NCBI GenBank assembly: GCA_004379165.1
Contig: NKXK01000025.1
Span: 124,001-188,000 of the forward strand
Direction of reading: 5' to 3'
DNA from: Rhodocyclaceae bacterium
Lineage (GTDB): Bacteria; Pseudomonadota; Gammaproteobacteria; Burkholderiales; Rhodocyclaceae
DNA length: 64,000 nucleotides
Below the pieces are notes generated by a model. It saw only the letters and a list, made by a program, of their open reading frames with translations. It did no database searches and was not told where the DNA came from. Every line of letters starts with the position of its first letter. The first letter of the stretch is position 1. Below are positions 20,876 through 29,476 of this stretch, in pieces. The translations under genes and the position numbers were made by a program.

Positions 20876-23250
20876 GTGCTTGTATCGGTCGCTTCGAGAT
20901 TCGCGGTGAACTGGGAAGGGGAGCCCAAAGCGTCGTCTGGCGTGGTTTCGATCCGCAATTGCAGCGCGAAGTGGCGATCAAGACCCTGCATTTCAGCCGC
21001 CGGGATGCCAGGCAAAGCGCGGCGTTATTCGCAGAGGCGCGCATGGTCGGTCGCCTGCGTCATCCGAACATCGTGCCGATTTATGAAGCCGGCGAGCACG
21101 ATGGTGATATCTATCTCGTCTTCGAGTGCGTGCCAGGAAAAAACCTGGCCGAATTCCTGAAGCAGAGCGGTGCCTTGCCGGCGGTACGGGCGGTAACCCT
21201 GCTGCGGCCGGTGCTCGACGCGATTGGCCATGCCCACGCGCAAGGCATCATCCACCGCGACCTCAAGCCCTCGAATATCCTGCTCGACGAGAATGGCAAT
21301 CCGCGGGTGATGGACTTCGGTATTGCCACACCGACGACGGGGGCCGAGGACGATCCGAATATCTACACCGGTTCGCCGGCCTACATGGCGCCGGAGTACG
21401 TGCTGCGCCACGAGATCGGCGAGCACTCCGATCTTTACGCTGCCGGTCTGGTGCTTTTTGAAATGCTGGCCGGCCAGCGGGCAGTTCAGGGAAGCGACTT
21501 GTATGCCATCCTTCATCGTGTCGCCAATGACGACATCCGTTTGCCTGATTCAATCAGTGTCGATTGCCGACTGAGCGCCATTCTCTTCAAGTCGATTGCC
21601 CGCGATCCCGGCTTGCGTTACCAGACTGCGGCGCAATTTGCCGAGGCGCTGGACAATTATCTCGGTCCGGCAGATGAACCTGTGCCTGCTGCCAGCGGGC
21701 GGCAGGCGACGATCGATTTTCTGCTCCGGCGCATGCGACATAGGAGCGATTTTCCCGCACTCTCGGAGTCGGTCACTGCCATTAACCGCATTGCCAGCAG
21801 CGACAACGAGAGTGTGGACAAGCTCTCCAATTCCATCCTCAAGGATTTCGCGCTGACCAACAAGCTGCTGCGGTTGGTCAATTCCGCCTACTACCGGCCG
21901 GCAGGCGGCGGCAGTATCAGCACCGTCTCGCGGGCGATCGTCGTCCTCGGCTTCGAGGTGGTACGCAACATCGCCATCACGGTGCTCTTGTTTGAGCATT
22001 TGCAGAACAAGGCCAATGCCAATCAGCTCAAGGAGGATTTCCTTCGCGCCAATCTGGCCGGCATCCTGGCCAAGGACATCGCGGCCGCGGCGACGATGCG
22101 GGATCTTGAGCAGGCCTTCATTTGCGCCCTGTTTCACAGCCTCGGGCGTCTGCTGGCGCAGTTCTATTTCCCGGAGGAAGCCGACGAAATCCGCAAGGTG
22201 ATGGCGCAAAAAAACTGCGCCGAGGATCTCGCGGCGCGTCAGGTGCTCGGCCTGTCTCACGAAGACCTGGGGATGGCGATTGCTCGCCAGTGGGGTTTTC
22301 CGGCCTTGATCGTCGGCGCCATGCAGCGCGTGCCACCGGGTTTGGTGCACAAACCGGCAACAACCGATGAGCGTTTGCGAACATTGTCTGGCTACGCCAA
22401 CCAAATCTGCGACATGATCGCCACGGCCACGCCGGAAACCCGCGAGCGTGAACTGCGCAAGGCGATGCAGCGATACGGGCAAGTGGTGACCCTGGAAGCC
22501 GAGACGCTCCAGCAGGTCTTTGCCCGGGCGGTCGAGGAAGTCAGCGAGTTTGCTCGCGTTATTCACCTGAACACACAGCAAACCGCCTTTGGCAAACAGA
22601 TGCAGTCGTTTGCCAGTGCAACCGGCGTGACGTCTGCGATGAACCCAGAAATTGACACGGATTTTGCTGGCGGGACGATGCTTGGTGAGGGGCTGCCAGC
22701 GAATGACGAGGCAGGCAAGGTGGCCCCGTCAGCACCGGATGCGCAGGCTGTGCTGACGGCCGGTATTCAGGACATCAGCAACACGCTGGTCGATGGCTTC
22801 AAGCTCAACGATATCCTGCGCATCATCCTTGAAACCATGTACCGGGCGATGGGCTTCCGGCGCGTTGTGCTCTGTGTGCGGGATGCCAAAACCAATTGCA
22901 TGCAGGGTCGTTTCGGTTTTGGCCCCAATGCCAATGAGGTGGCCAAGGCGTTTCGCTTTCCCTTGAGTTTCACGCCGGATATTTTTCACGCGGCCACCTC
23001 CAAGGCGGTCGATATCCTGATTCATGACATCAACGACCCGAAAATCGCGGCGCGGATTCCGGACTGGTATCGCAAGGCCGTGCCAGCGCAATCCTTTGTC
23101 CTCTTTCCGCTCAATCTCAAAGGCAACCCGGTGGCGCTGATCTACGCCGACCGCGATGAGGCGGGAGGGATCGACATTCCTGAGAAGGAGTTGTCGCTGT
23201 TGCGTACGCTGCGTAATCAGGCCGTGCTGGCGATCAAGCAGGGGAGTTGA
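20872..23250 (+). CDS. Ser/Thr protein kinase - HDOD - GAF fusion
   Basis: The 792-residue protein begins with an intact Hanks-type kinase domain (about 8-270): glycine loop GELGRGAQSVV, Lys37 in VAIK, HRDLKPSN (His128, Asp130) and DFG (Asp148). An HDOD domain follows (about 285-490; LTNKLLRLVNSAYYRPAGG, SRAIVVLGFEVVRNI), and a C-terminal GAF domain (about 620-790). HDOD proteins are phosphodiesterase-like signalling modules lacking the full metal site. The arrangement suggests a soluble signalling hub; substrates and ligand are unknown. It is coupled to the DUF3293 gene by an ATGA overlap. Confidence 0.9.
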   Translation: MSACIGRFEIRGELGRGAQSVVWRGFDPQLQREVAIKTLHFSRRDARQSAALFAEARMVGRLRHPNIVPIYEAGEHDGDIYLVFECVPGKNLAEFLKQSGALPAVRAVTLLRPVLDAIGHAHAQGIIHRDLKPSNILLDENGNPRVMDFGIATPTTGAEDDPNIYTGSPAYMAPEYVLRHEIGEHSDLYAAGLVLFEMLAGQRAVQGSDLYAILHRVANDDIRLPDSISVDCRLSAILFKSIARDPGLRYQTAAQFAEALDNYLGPADEPVPAASGRQATIDFLLRRMRHRSDFPALSESVTAINRIASSDNESVDKLSNSILKDFALTNKLLRLVNSAYYRPAGGGSISTVSRAIVVLGFEVVRNIAITVLLFEHLQNKANANQLKEDFLRANLAGILAKDIAAAATMRDLEQAFICALFHSLGRLLAQFYFPEEADEIRKVMAQKNCAEDLAARQVLGLSHEDLGMAIARQWGFPALIVGAMQRVPPGLVHKPATTDERLRTLSGYANQICDMIATATPETRERELRKAMQRYGQVVTLEAETLQQVFARAVEEVSEFARVIHLNTQQTAFGKQMQSFASATGVTSAMNPEIDTDFAGGTMLGEGLPANDEAGKVAPSAPDAQAVLTAGIQDISNTLVDGFKLNDILRIILETMYRAMGFRRVVLCVRDAKTNCMQGRFGFGPNANEVAKAFRFPLSFTPDIFHAATSKAVDILIHDINDPKIAARIPDWYRKAVPAQSFVLFPLNLKGNPVALIYADRDEAGGIDIPEKELSLLRTLRNQAVLAIKQGS

Positions 23251-23281
23251 TTGGGATAGCCGGTGCCCAGCTGGCGCCGGC

Positions 23282-23306
23282 AAAAAAAGACCCGCCGCAG
23301 CGGGTC
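23282..23306 (-). terminator. Rho-independent terminator of bamD
   Basis: On the minus strand GACCCGC-TGCG-GCGGGTC forms a perfect 7-bp stem followed by seven T. It lies 22 nt after the bamD stop. On the plus strand it also separates the kinase gene from the convergent bamD. Confidence 0.88.
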
Positions 23307-23327
23307 CGTTACCAGTGTTCGTCTCGC

Positions 23328-24113
23328 TTACCAGAGCTTCCACCATGCTGTCTTGCGGTCCCAGCCATCCTTGTACAGGCGGCTGTTCGGGAAGTTCTTG
23401 CGCATCACGCGGTCGGCATCATCGCGCAGGTCGTTCATGCCCATCTTGTCGTAGGCCGTTACCAGAATCATCAGTGCATCCTCGATGGCTGGTGCCTGCG
23501 GGTAGGTCTTGAGGGCGAATTGAGCACGATTCGCGGCAGCGACGTAGGCGCCGCGACGCATGTAATACCGGGCAACGTGCACTTCCAGCGAGGCCAAGGC
23601 GTTCACCAGATAATTCAGGCGCTTGTGGGCATCCGGAGTGTATTTGCTGTTCGGGAAGCGAGTCACCAGTTCGCGGAAGGCATCAAAGGCCTCACGGGCA
23701 GCCTTGGGATCGCGCTCGGTCGGATCCTGCGAGCTGATGTAGGCCACCAGACCCAGGTCTTCGTTGAAGTTGATCAGGCCTTTGAGATAGTAGGCGTAAT
23801 CGACGGCAGGGTGATTGGGGTGCAGTTTGATGAAGCGGTCGCAGGCGGCGATGGCGGAGCCGGGCTCGTTGGCCTTCCAGTAGACGTAGCCGAGTTCCAG
23901 TTGCGCCTGTTGGGCATAACGGCCATATGGATAACGGGCTTCCAGTTTTTCCAGGTATTTCGCGGCTTTATCCCAGGTGCCGTCGGCCATTGCGTCCTTG
24001 GCTTCAGAGTAAAGCTTGGCGGCCGACCAGCCGGTAGTCTGATCCGTTTCGGCAGGCAACAGGCCGCAGCCGCCGATGAAAACGGCAATGAACGCGGCCA
24101 GAATGATACGCAT
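23328..24113 (-). CDS. bamD: Outer membrane protein assembly factor BamD (lipoprotein)
   Basis: The 261-residue lipoprotein has a signal peptide with lipobox IGGC and a mature TPR-rich domain: YSEAKDAMADGTWDKAAKYLEKLEARYPYG, FIKLHPNHPAVDYAYYLKGL, ARYYMRRGAYVAAANR. BamD is an essential part of the BAM complex that inserts beta-barrel proteins. ATG 24113 gives a compact signal peptide; an in-frame ATG at 24155 has a better AGGA Shine-Dalgarno but would overlap the divergent rluD start by 2 nt. Confidence 0.95.
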   Translation of the reverse strand: MRIILAAFIAVFIGGCGLLPAETDQTTGWSAAKLYSEAKDAMADGTWDKAAKYLEKLEARYPYGRYAQQAQLELGYVYWKANEPGSAIAACDRFIKLHPNHPAVDYAYYLKGLINFNEDLGLVAYISSQDPTERDPKAAREAFDAFRELVTRFPNSKYTPDAHKRLNYLVNALASLEVHVARYYMRRGAYVAAANRAQFALKTYPQAPAIEDALMILVTAYDKMGMNDLRDDADRVMRKNFPNSRLYKDGWDRKTAWWKLW

Positions 24114-24153
24114 CAGCGCGGGGAATGGCTGGAATGCGGGTAAACTTCGCATC

Positions 24154-25110
24154 ATGAACGATCCTATGGAAAACTCCGTCGATTATAGCCCAAGCGAGCC
24201 GCTCATCCTGAGCGTTCCCGATGCTTCTCTGGGGCGACGACTTGATCAGGTGCTGGCCGAGCTGTTGCCGCAGCACTCCCGAAACCGCCTGCAGGGCTGG
24301 GTTCGCGATGGCTGCGTACAGGTCGATGGCGAACTGGAACTCGAACCCAAGCGCAAGGTGCTGGGCGGTGAGCAGCTGCTGGTGGCACCGCCTGACGATG
24401 CGCAACTGATGACGGAAACACCTGAGAATATTCCGCTCGATGTCGTTTTCGAGGACGAAACCCTGATTGTCATCGACAAGCCCGCAGGTTTGGTGGTGCA
24501 TCCAGGTAGTGGCAACTGGAACGGCACCTTGATGAACGCGCTCCTGCATCATGTGCCCGGCATCGAGGCCGTGCCCCGCGCGGGCATCGTGCACCGTCTG
24601 GACAAGGACACCAGCGGTCTGCTGGTGGTCGCCAAGACCATCGAGGCGCAGACCGATCTGGTTCGTCAGCTGCAGGCACGGACGGTGCGCCGGCAGTATC
24701 TGGCACTGGCCGCCGGGACGCTGAAAAAGGGCGGTGGCGTCGATCAGCCGATCGGCCGGCATCCGGTCAACCGGATCAAGATGGCCGTTGTCCCGGAAAG
24801 TCGTGGCGGCAAGCCGGCACTGACCTGGTTCCGGCCGCTGGAGCTTTATCCGCAATGCACGCTGGTTGAATGTTCGCTGGAAACCGGCCGTACCCACCAG
24901 ATTCGCGTCCATATGGCGTCGATCGGCCATCCGCTGGTCGGCGATCAGGTCTATGGTCGTCGCCACAGCCAGTTGCCGGATTTCCACCGGCAGGCGCTGC
25001 ACGCGACCCGTCTGGGTCTGGTACACCCGGTGACCAGCTTGCATATGCAATGGGAAGTGCCGATGCCCGCCGACATGCGTGATCTGATCGAAAACCTGCG
25101 CTATGCGTGA
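24154..25110 (+). CDS. rluD: 23S rRNA pseudouridine synthase RluD
   Basis: The 318-residue enzyme has an N-terminal S4 RNA-binding domain (about 28-85) and the RluA-type catalytic domain with the nucleophile Asp150 in HRLDKDTSG, plus GRTHQIRVH and GHPLVGD. It converts uridines of helix 69 of 23S rRNA to pseudouridine. The divergent bamD and following pgeF reproduce the common bamD/rluD/pgeF arrangement. An ATG at 24166 is an alternative start. Confidence 0.95.
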   Translation: MNDPMENSVDYSPSEPLILSVPDASLGRRLDQVLAELLPQHSRNRLQGWVRDGCVQVDGELELEPKRKVLGGEQLLVAPPDDAQLMTETPENIPLDVVFEDETLIVIDKPAGLVVHPGSGNWNGTLMNALLHHVPGIEAVPRAGIVHRLDKDTSGLLVVAKTIEAQTDLVRQLQARTVRRQYLALAAGTLKKGGGVDQPIGRHPVNRIKMAVVPESRGGKPALTWFRPLELYPQCTLVECSLETGRTHQIRVHMASIGHPLVGDQVYGRRHSQLPDFHRQALHATRLGLVHPVTSLHMQWEVPMPADMRDLIENLRYA

Positions 25111-25828
25111 TTTCCTGCAGCCGGACTGGCCAGTACCGGCGCGGGTCAAGTCGTTGCAGACGCTACGGGGGGGCGGCGTCAGCGTCGCGCCATGGGCAAG
25201 TTTCAATCTCGGTGATCACGTCGGGGATGACCCGCTGCATGTCTCGGCCAATCGTGACGCCCTGACGGAATGCTTGCCATCGGCGCCATGCTGGTTACAG
25301 CAGGTTCATGGTACGCTTGCGGTGAACGCGGAAAACACGCCAAAACCGGCAGTGGCCGATGCCGCTTTCACGCGCCAAGCCGGGCGGGTTTGCGCGGTAA
25401 TGACCGCCGATTGCCTGCCGGTGCTGTTCTGCGATCGGGCCGGCAGCGTTGTCGCGGCGGCGCATGCCGGCTGGCGCGGGCTGCTCGGTGGAGTACTTGA
25501 GTCGACCCTGGCAGCGATGGCCGTGGCACCCGACAACGTTCTGGCATGGCTCGGGCCGGCGATCGGTCCTTCGGCGTTCGAGGTCGGTGATGAAGTTCGT
25601 GCCGCATTCGTTGCCGACATGCCAGCAGCTAGCGCGGCGTTCGCGCCTTGCGGCCAAGGCAAGTGGCTCGCCGATCTCTATACGCTTGCACGTATGCGGC
25701 TGGTGCGTGCAGGTGTCACGGCAGTCTATGGTGGCAATGCCTGCACTTACAGCGATCCGGCGCGCTATTTTTCTTACCGGCGTGATGGTGTGACCGGCCG
25801 GATGGCGGCACTGATCTGGCTCGAATAA
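25103..25828 (+). CDS. pgeF: Peptidoglycan editing factor PgeF (YfiH/multicopper polyphenol oxidase family)
   Basis: The 241-residue protein has the family signatures SFNLGDHVGDDP, WLQQVHGT, MTADCLPVLFCD, AHAGWRGLLGGV, GPAIGP..FEVGDEV and a late GGNACTYSDPARYFSYRRDG. PgeF removes mis-incorporated residues from peptidoglycan precursors. It overlaps the rluD stop by 8 nt. A copy of the dispersed repeat encodes LAVNAENTPKP just after the QVHG motif. Confidence 0.93.
   Translation: MRDFLQPDWPVPARVKSLQTLRGGGVSVAPWASFNLGDHVGDDPLHVSANRDALTECLPSAPCWLQQVHGTLAVNAENTPKPAVADAAFTRQAGRVCAVMTADCLPVLFCDRAGSVVAAAHAGWRGLLGGVLESTLAAMAVAPDNVLAWLGPAIGPSAFEVGDEVRAAFVADMPAASAAFAPCGQGKWLADLYTLARMRLVRAGVTAVYGGNACTYSDPARYFSYRRDGVTGRMAALIWLE
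25317..25350 (+). repeat. Dispersed 34-nt repeat, copy 5 (inside pgeF)
   Basis: This copy reads TTGCGGTGAAC, GCGGAAAAC, GCCAAAACCGG. It is translated as LAVNAENTPKP, the same codon register as copies 1 and 4. Confidence 0.6.
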
Positions 25829-25838
25829 GCCAACAGCG

Positions 25839-25844
25839 TATAAT
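25839..25844 (+). promoter_or_regulatory. Perfect TATAAT -10 box before the ZIP transporter gene
   Basis: TATAAT lies about 30 nt before the GTG at 25874; the -35 region (CTGGCT) is poor. If transcription starts near 25851, the upstream GTG at 25847 cannot be the start codon. Confidence 0.45.
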
Positions 25845-25873
25845 CTGTGGCTTCCCCGCCAGACAGCCTGCCC

Positions 25874-26641
25874 GTGACCACCCTTTCCTGGATCATTGCC
25901 GTTGCCCTTGCCGGCGGCGTGCTCAGCGTCGCCGCTGCGGCTGCCATTGGCAGTTCGCTCGGTGCGCATCGCGTCAACACGCTGATTTCCTACGCCATCG
26001 GCGCCCTGCTTGGGGCAGTGTTTCTGGAAATCCTGCCGCATGCGTTCGAGCATGCCGATCCGCATCACATGGCTGGCACTGTGCTGGTCGGTATCCTGGT
26101 GTTCTTCGTTCTGGAAAAGCTGGTGCTGTGGCGGCATTGCCACCACGACCACTGCGAAGCCCACGAAGCGCACGCGCCCGCCCATGATCACGGCCGCTCC
26201 GGCCTGCTCATCCTGATCGGCGATACCTTTCACAACTTCGTCGATGGCATCCTGATCGCCGCGGCGTTCATGGAAAGCACCGAACTGGGCATCGTCACCG
26301 CCATGGCCATCATCGCCCACGAGATTCCGCAGGAGGTTGGTGATTACCTGATCCTTCTCCATTCCGGCTACAGCCGCCTCAAGGCGCTGGTATTCAATCT
26401 GCTGTCCAGCCTGGCGACGCTGGTCGGCGCCTTGCTCGCCTATTTCGCACTTTCTGATTTGCAGGAGTGGATTCCGACCATTCTCGGGCTGGCGGCTGCA
26501 AGCATGATTTATGTTGCCGTGGCCGACCTGATCCCCGGCCTGCACAAGCGGACCGAACTCAAGGCGACGCTGCAGCAGGTGTTACTGATCTGCCTTGGCG
26601 TCGGCTCCATTTTGCTGGTCGGCGAGTTGGTTGGCCATTGA
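25874..26641 (+). CDS. ZIP family metal transporter
   Basis: The 255-residue protein has eight hydrophobic helices and a histidine-rich cytoplasmic loop (HCHHDHCEAHEAHAPAHDHG, roughly 90-110). The metal-path motifs are present: GDTFHNFVDGILIAAAF and AIIAHEIPQEVGDY. It most likely imports zinc or another divalent metal. GTG 25874 is chosen from promoter position; GTG 25847 would add nine residues. Confidence 0.9.
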   Translation: MTTLSWIIAVALAGGVLSVAAAAAIGSSLGAHRVNTLISYAIGALLGAVFLEILPHAFEHADPHHMAGTVLVGILVFFVLEKLVLWRHCHHDHCEAHEAHAPAHDHGRSGLLILIGDTFHNFVDGILIAAAFMESTELGIVTAMAIIAHEIPQEVGDYLILLHSGYSRLKALVFNLLSSLATLVGALLAYFALSDLQEWIPTILGLAAASMIYVAVADLIPGLHKRTELKATLQQVLLICLGVGSILLVGELVGH

Positions 26642-26812
26642 TTCGCGATATTTTCTGCGCTCGCGCCGGACGCGGCTGCCGCTGAGCCAGATCAGCAGGC
26701 TGCAGGGCAGCAGGCCATAAAAGGCGAAGGAAATGATTCCGGCGACAATGGTCGCTTCGTTGGCGGCAACCAGCAGGGTAACGTAGAGCCAGCCGATGGC
26801 GATGATGTACAT
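26582..26812 (-). CDS. Small two-helix membrane protein of unknown function
   Basis: The 76-residue protein starts MYIIAIGWLYVTLLVAANEA and has two hydrophobic helices followed by a charged tail (RVRRERRKYRES). The N-terminal pattern resembles small conserved proteins in betaproteobacteria. It overlaps the 3' end of the convergent ZIP gene by 60 nt, which lowers confidence. Confidence 0.55.
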   Translation of the reverse strand: MYIIAIGWLYVTLLVAANEATIVAGIISFAFYGLLPCSLLIWLSGSRVRRERRKYRESMANQLADQQNGADAKADQ

Positions 26813-26844
26813 GGCAGGAAATTGAGCGATCCGGGTTCGTGATT

Positions 26845-26888
26845 ATGCATGCAAATGCATTGACAGCCTCATGGCCGGTATGCAGAAT
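26845..26888 (+). promoter_or_regulatory. phaC promoter with adjacent TGCA-rich box
   Basis: TTGACA (26860-26865) and CAGAAT (26883-26888) are 17 nt apart and form a credible sigma70 promoter. Immediately upstream, ATGCATGCAAATGCAT (26845-26860) is an interrupted inverted repeat rich in TGC/GCA, the type of sequence bound by PhaR repressors in other bacteria. PhaR binding here is inferred. Confidence 0.5.
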
Positions 26889-26932
26889 CCAAAAGCTGAC
26901 TTCCCCCGACAACAACACAGAAGAGATTTCCC

Positions 26933-28663
26933 ATGGCGCAGGGATCGAACAACAACGATGCTTTCTTGGGTTCTGCCATGCAGTTCATGCAGGCCGGGCA
27001 GAACATGGCGCAACAGTTCATGGACTATCTCGGCAAGGCCAGCGGCAACGCGGCGCCGGTCCAGTTGCCGCCCGCCGATCCCCAGGCGCTGACCGCGCTG
27101 CAAAAACACTATATGGACCAGCAGATGTCGCTGTGGCAGGCGATGTTGGCCAAGCAGCAGGGGGGCGAGCAGAGCTTCAAGGTCGAGCCGCAACCCGGCG
27201 ATCGCCGCTTTGCCGCGCCGGAGTGGCGTGAAAGTCCGCTCTACGACTACATCCACCAGGCTTATCTGCTCAATACGCAATACCTGAACCGGATCGTCGA
27301 GCTGATGCCGGCACAGGACGAAAAGGGCAAGGACCGCTTGCGCTTCGTTGCCCGCCAGGTCGCCGATGCGATGGCGCCGTCCAATTTCGCTGCCACCAAC
27401 CCCGAATTCATCAAGCTGGCGCTGGAAACGAAGGGCCAGAGCATCACCGACGGCATCAACAACCTGCTCAAGGACTTCGAGAAGGGTCGCATTTCGATGA
27501 CCGACGAGTCGGTTTTCGAAGTCGGCAAGAACATCGCCACCACCGAAGGCGCGGTCGTTTTCGAAAACGACATGTTCCAGCTGATCCAGTACACGCCGCT
27601 GACCGAAAAAGTCGGTACGCGTCCGCTGCTGGTTGTGCCGCCGTGCATCAACAAGTTCTACATCATGGACCTGCAGCCGGAGAACTCGCTGATCCGTTAC
27701 ATGGTCGAGCAGGGCAATACCGTCTTTCTGGTCTCCTGGCGCAATCCCAAGGAAGCGCAGGGGCATCTGGGCTGGGATGACTACCTCGAACAAGGCCCAA
27801 TCACGGCGCTGCGCGTGGTTCAGGAGATCACCAAGGTCAAGCAGGTCAATGCGCTCGGCTTCTGTGTTGGCGGCACCATCCTGACCTCGTCGCTGGCGGT
27901 ACTCAAGGCGCGTGGCGAAGGCCCGGTTGCCTCGCTAACGCTGCTGACAACGCTGCTCGACTTCAAGGATACCGGTGAAATCGGCCTCTTCATCGACGAG
28001 CAGGGAGTCACCGCCCGCGAAGCCACGATCGGCAAGGGTGGCCTGCTGCCGGCCCGTGACCTGCAGAATACTTTCTCGTTCCTGCGTGCCAACGATCTGG
28101 TCTGGAACTACGTCACCGGCAATTATCTCAAGGGCCAGAAGCCGCAGGCTTTCGACCTGCTGTACTGGAATTCCGATTCGACCAACCTGCCGGGGCCGTT
28201 TGCCTGCTGGTACATGCGCAACATGTATCTCGAAAACAACCTGCGGGTGCCGGGCAAGCTTCAGATGTGCGGCGAATTCGTCGATCTCGGCAAGCTCGAC
28301 ATGCCGGTGTACCTGCTGGCGACCCGTGAGGACCACATCGTGCCGTGGCAGTCAGCCTACGAAAGCACGCGCATCCTCGGTGGCAACATCCGCTTCGTGC
28401 TGGGTGCCTCCGGGCATATCGCTGGTGTCATCAATCCGGCGAGCAAGAACAAGCGCAGTTACTGGATCAACGACGATGTAAAGACCGATGCGAGCGGCTG
28501 GATTGCCGGGGCAACGGAAATGAAGGGTTCCTGGTGGTCCGATTGGGCTGCTTGGCTCAAGCCGCTGTCAGGAGAACAGCGTGCGCCGCGCAAACCGGGC
28601 AATACCAAATACAAGCCCATCGAGCCGGCACCTGGCCGCTACGTCAAGGAACGGGCGGTCTAA
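26933..28663 (+). CDS. phaC: Class I polyhydroxyalkanoate synthase
   Basis: The 576-residue enzyme polymerises 3-hydroxyacyl-CoA (mainly 3-hydroxybutyryl-CoA) into PHA on granules. The lipase-like box GFCVGG carries the catalytic Cys311; the catalytic Asp lies in REDHIVPW and the His in SGHIAGV. Length and the single-subunit form fit class I. It is followed by two reductase genes and phaR, so precursor supply, polymerisation and regulation are encoded together. Confidence 0.96.
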   Translation: MAQGSNNNDAFLGSAMQFMQAGQNMAQQFMDYLGKASGNAAPVQLPPADPQALTALQKHYMDQQMSLWQAMLAKQQGGEQSFKVEPQPGDRRFAAPEWRESPLYDYIHQAYLLNTQYLNRIVELMPAQDEKGKDRLRFVARQVADAMAPSNFAATNPEFIKLALETKGQSITDGINNLLKDFEKGRISMTDESVFEVGKNIATTEGAVVFENDMFQLIQYTPLTEKVGTRPLLVVPPCINKFYIMDLQPENSLIRYMVEQGNTVFLVSWRNPKEAQGHLGWDDYLEQGPITALRVVQEITKVKQVNALGFCVGGTILTSSLAVLKARGEGPVASLTLLTTLLDFKDTGEIGLFIDEQGVTAREATIGKGGLLPARDLQNTFSFLRANDLVWNYVTGNYLKGQKPQAFDLLYWNSDSTNLPGPFACWYMRNMYLENNLRVPGKLQMCGEFVDLGKLDMPVYLLATREDHIVPWQSAYESTRILGGNIRFVLGASGHIAGVINPASKNKRSYWINDDVKTDASGWIAGATEMKGSWWSDWAAWLKPLSGEQRAPRKPGNTKYKPIEPAPGRYVKERAV

Positions 28664-28690
28664 CAAACAACAACGCGAGGAGAAAATAAG

Positions 28691-29431
28691 ATGTCCAGAG
28701 TTGCATTGGTAACAGGTGGTATGGGTGGTCTCGGCGAAGCGATCTGCATCAAGCTCGCTGCCCTGGGCTACAAGGTTGTCACAACCTATTCGCCGGGCAA
28801 TGCCAAGGCGGCTGACTGGCTCAAGGGAATGAACAACATGGGTTACGGCTTCAAGGCCTATCCCTGCGATGTCACCGATTTTGACTCGGCCAAGACCTGT
28901 GTCGAGACCGTTTCCAGGGAAGTTGGCCCGGTTGATGTGCTGGTTAACAATGCCGGTATCACCCGTGACATGACCTTCAAGAAGATGACCAAGGGCGACT
29001 GGGATGCGGTGATGAACACCAACCTCGACTCCGTCTTCAACATGACCAAGCAGGTCATGGATGGCATGACCGAGCGCAAGTGGGGTCGCGTCATCAATGT
29101 CTCTTCGGTCAACGGCCAAAAGGGCGCTTTCGGCCAGACCAACTATTCGGCGGCCAAGGCTGGCATGCATGGCTTCACCAAGGCGCTGGCACTGGAAGTT
29201 GCCCGCGCTGGCGTGACCGTCAACACCATTTCCCCGGGTTATATCGGTACCAAGATGGTCACCGCGATCCCGCAGGAAGTTCTCGACTCCAAGATCCTGC
29301 CGCATATCCCGGTCAACCGTCTCGGCAAGCCGGAAGAAATCGCCGGCCTCGTCGCCTATCTTGCTTCCGATGAAGCAGCATTCGTGACCGGCGCCAATAT
29401 TTCCATCAACGGTGGTCAGCACATGTTCTGA
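28691..29431 (+). CDS. phaB: Acetoacetyl-CoA reductase, first copy
   Basis: The 246-residue short-chain dehydrogenase reduces acetoacetyl-CoA to (R)-3-hydroxybutyryl-CoA with NADPH. It has the TGGMGGLGEAI nucleotide-binding motif, LVNNAGITRD, catalytic Ser in NVSSVNGQ and YSAAK. GAGGAG precedes the ATG. No beta-ketothiolase gene is in this window, so phaA must lie elsewhere. Confidence 0.95.
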   Translation: MSRVALVTGGMGGLGEAICIKLAALGYKVVTTYSPGNAKAADWLKGMNNMGYGFKAYPCDVTDFDSAKTCVETVSREVGPVDVLVNNAGITRDMTFKKMTKGDWDAVMNTNLDSVFNMTKQVMDGMTERKWGRVINVSSVNGQKGAFGQTNYSAAKAGMHGFTKALALEVARAGVTVNTISPGYIGTKMVTAIPQEVLDSKILPHIPVNRLGKPEEIAGLVAYLASDEAAFVTGANISINGGQHMF

Positions 29432-29476
29432 CCGGCGTATTTTTTACCCCGCTCTATCAACAAGGAAGGAAAAGTT

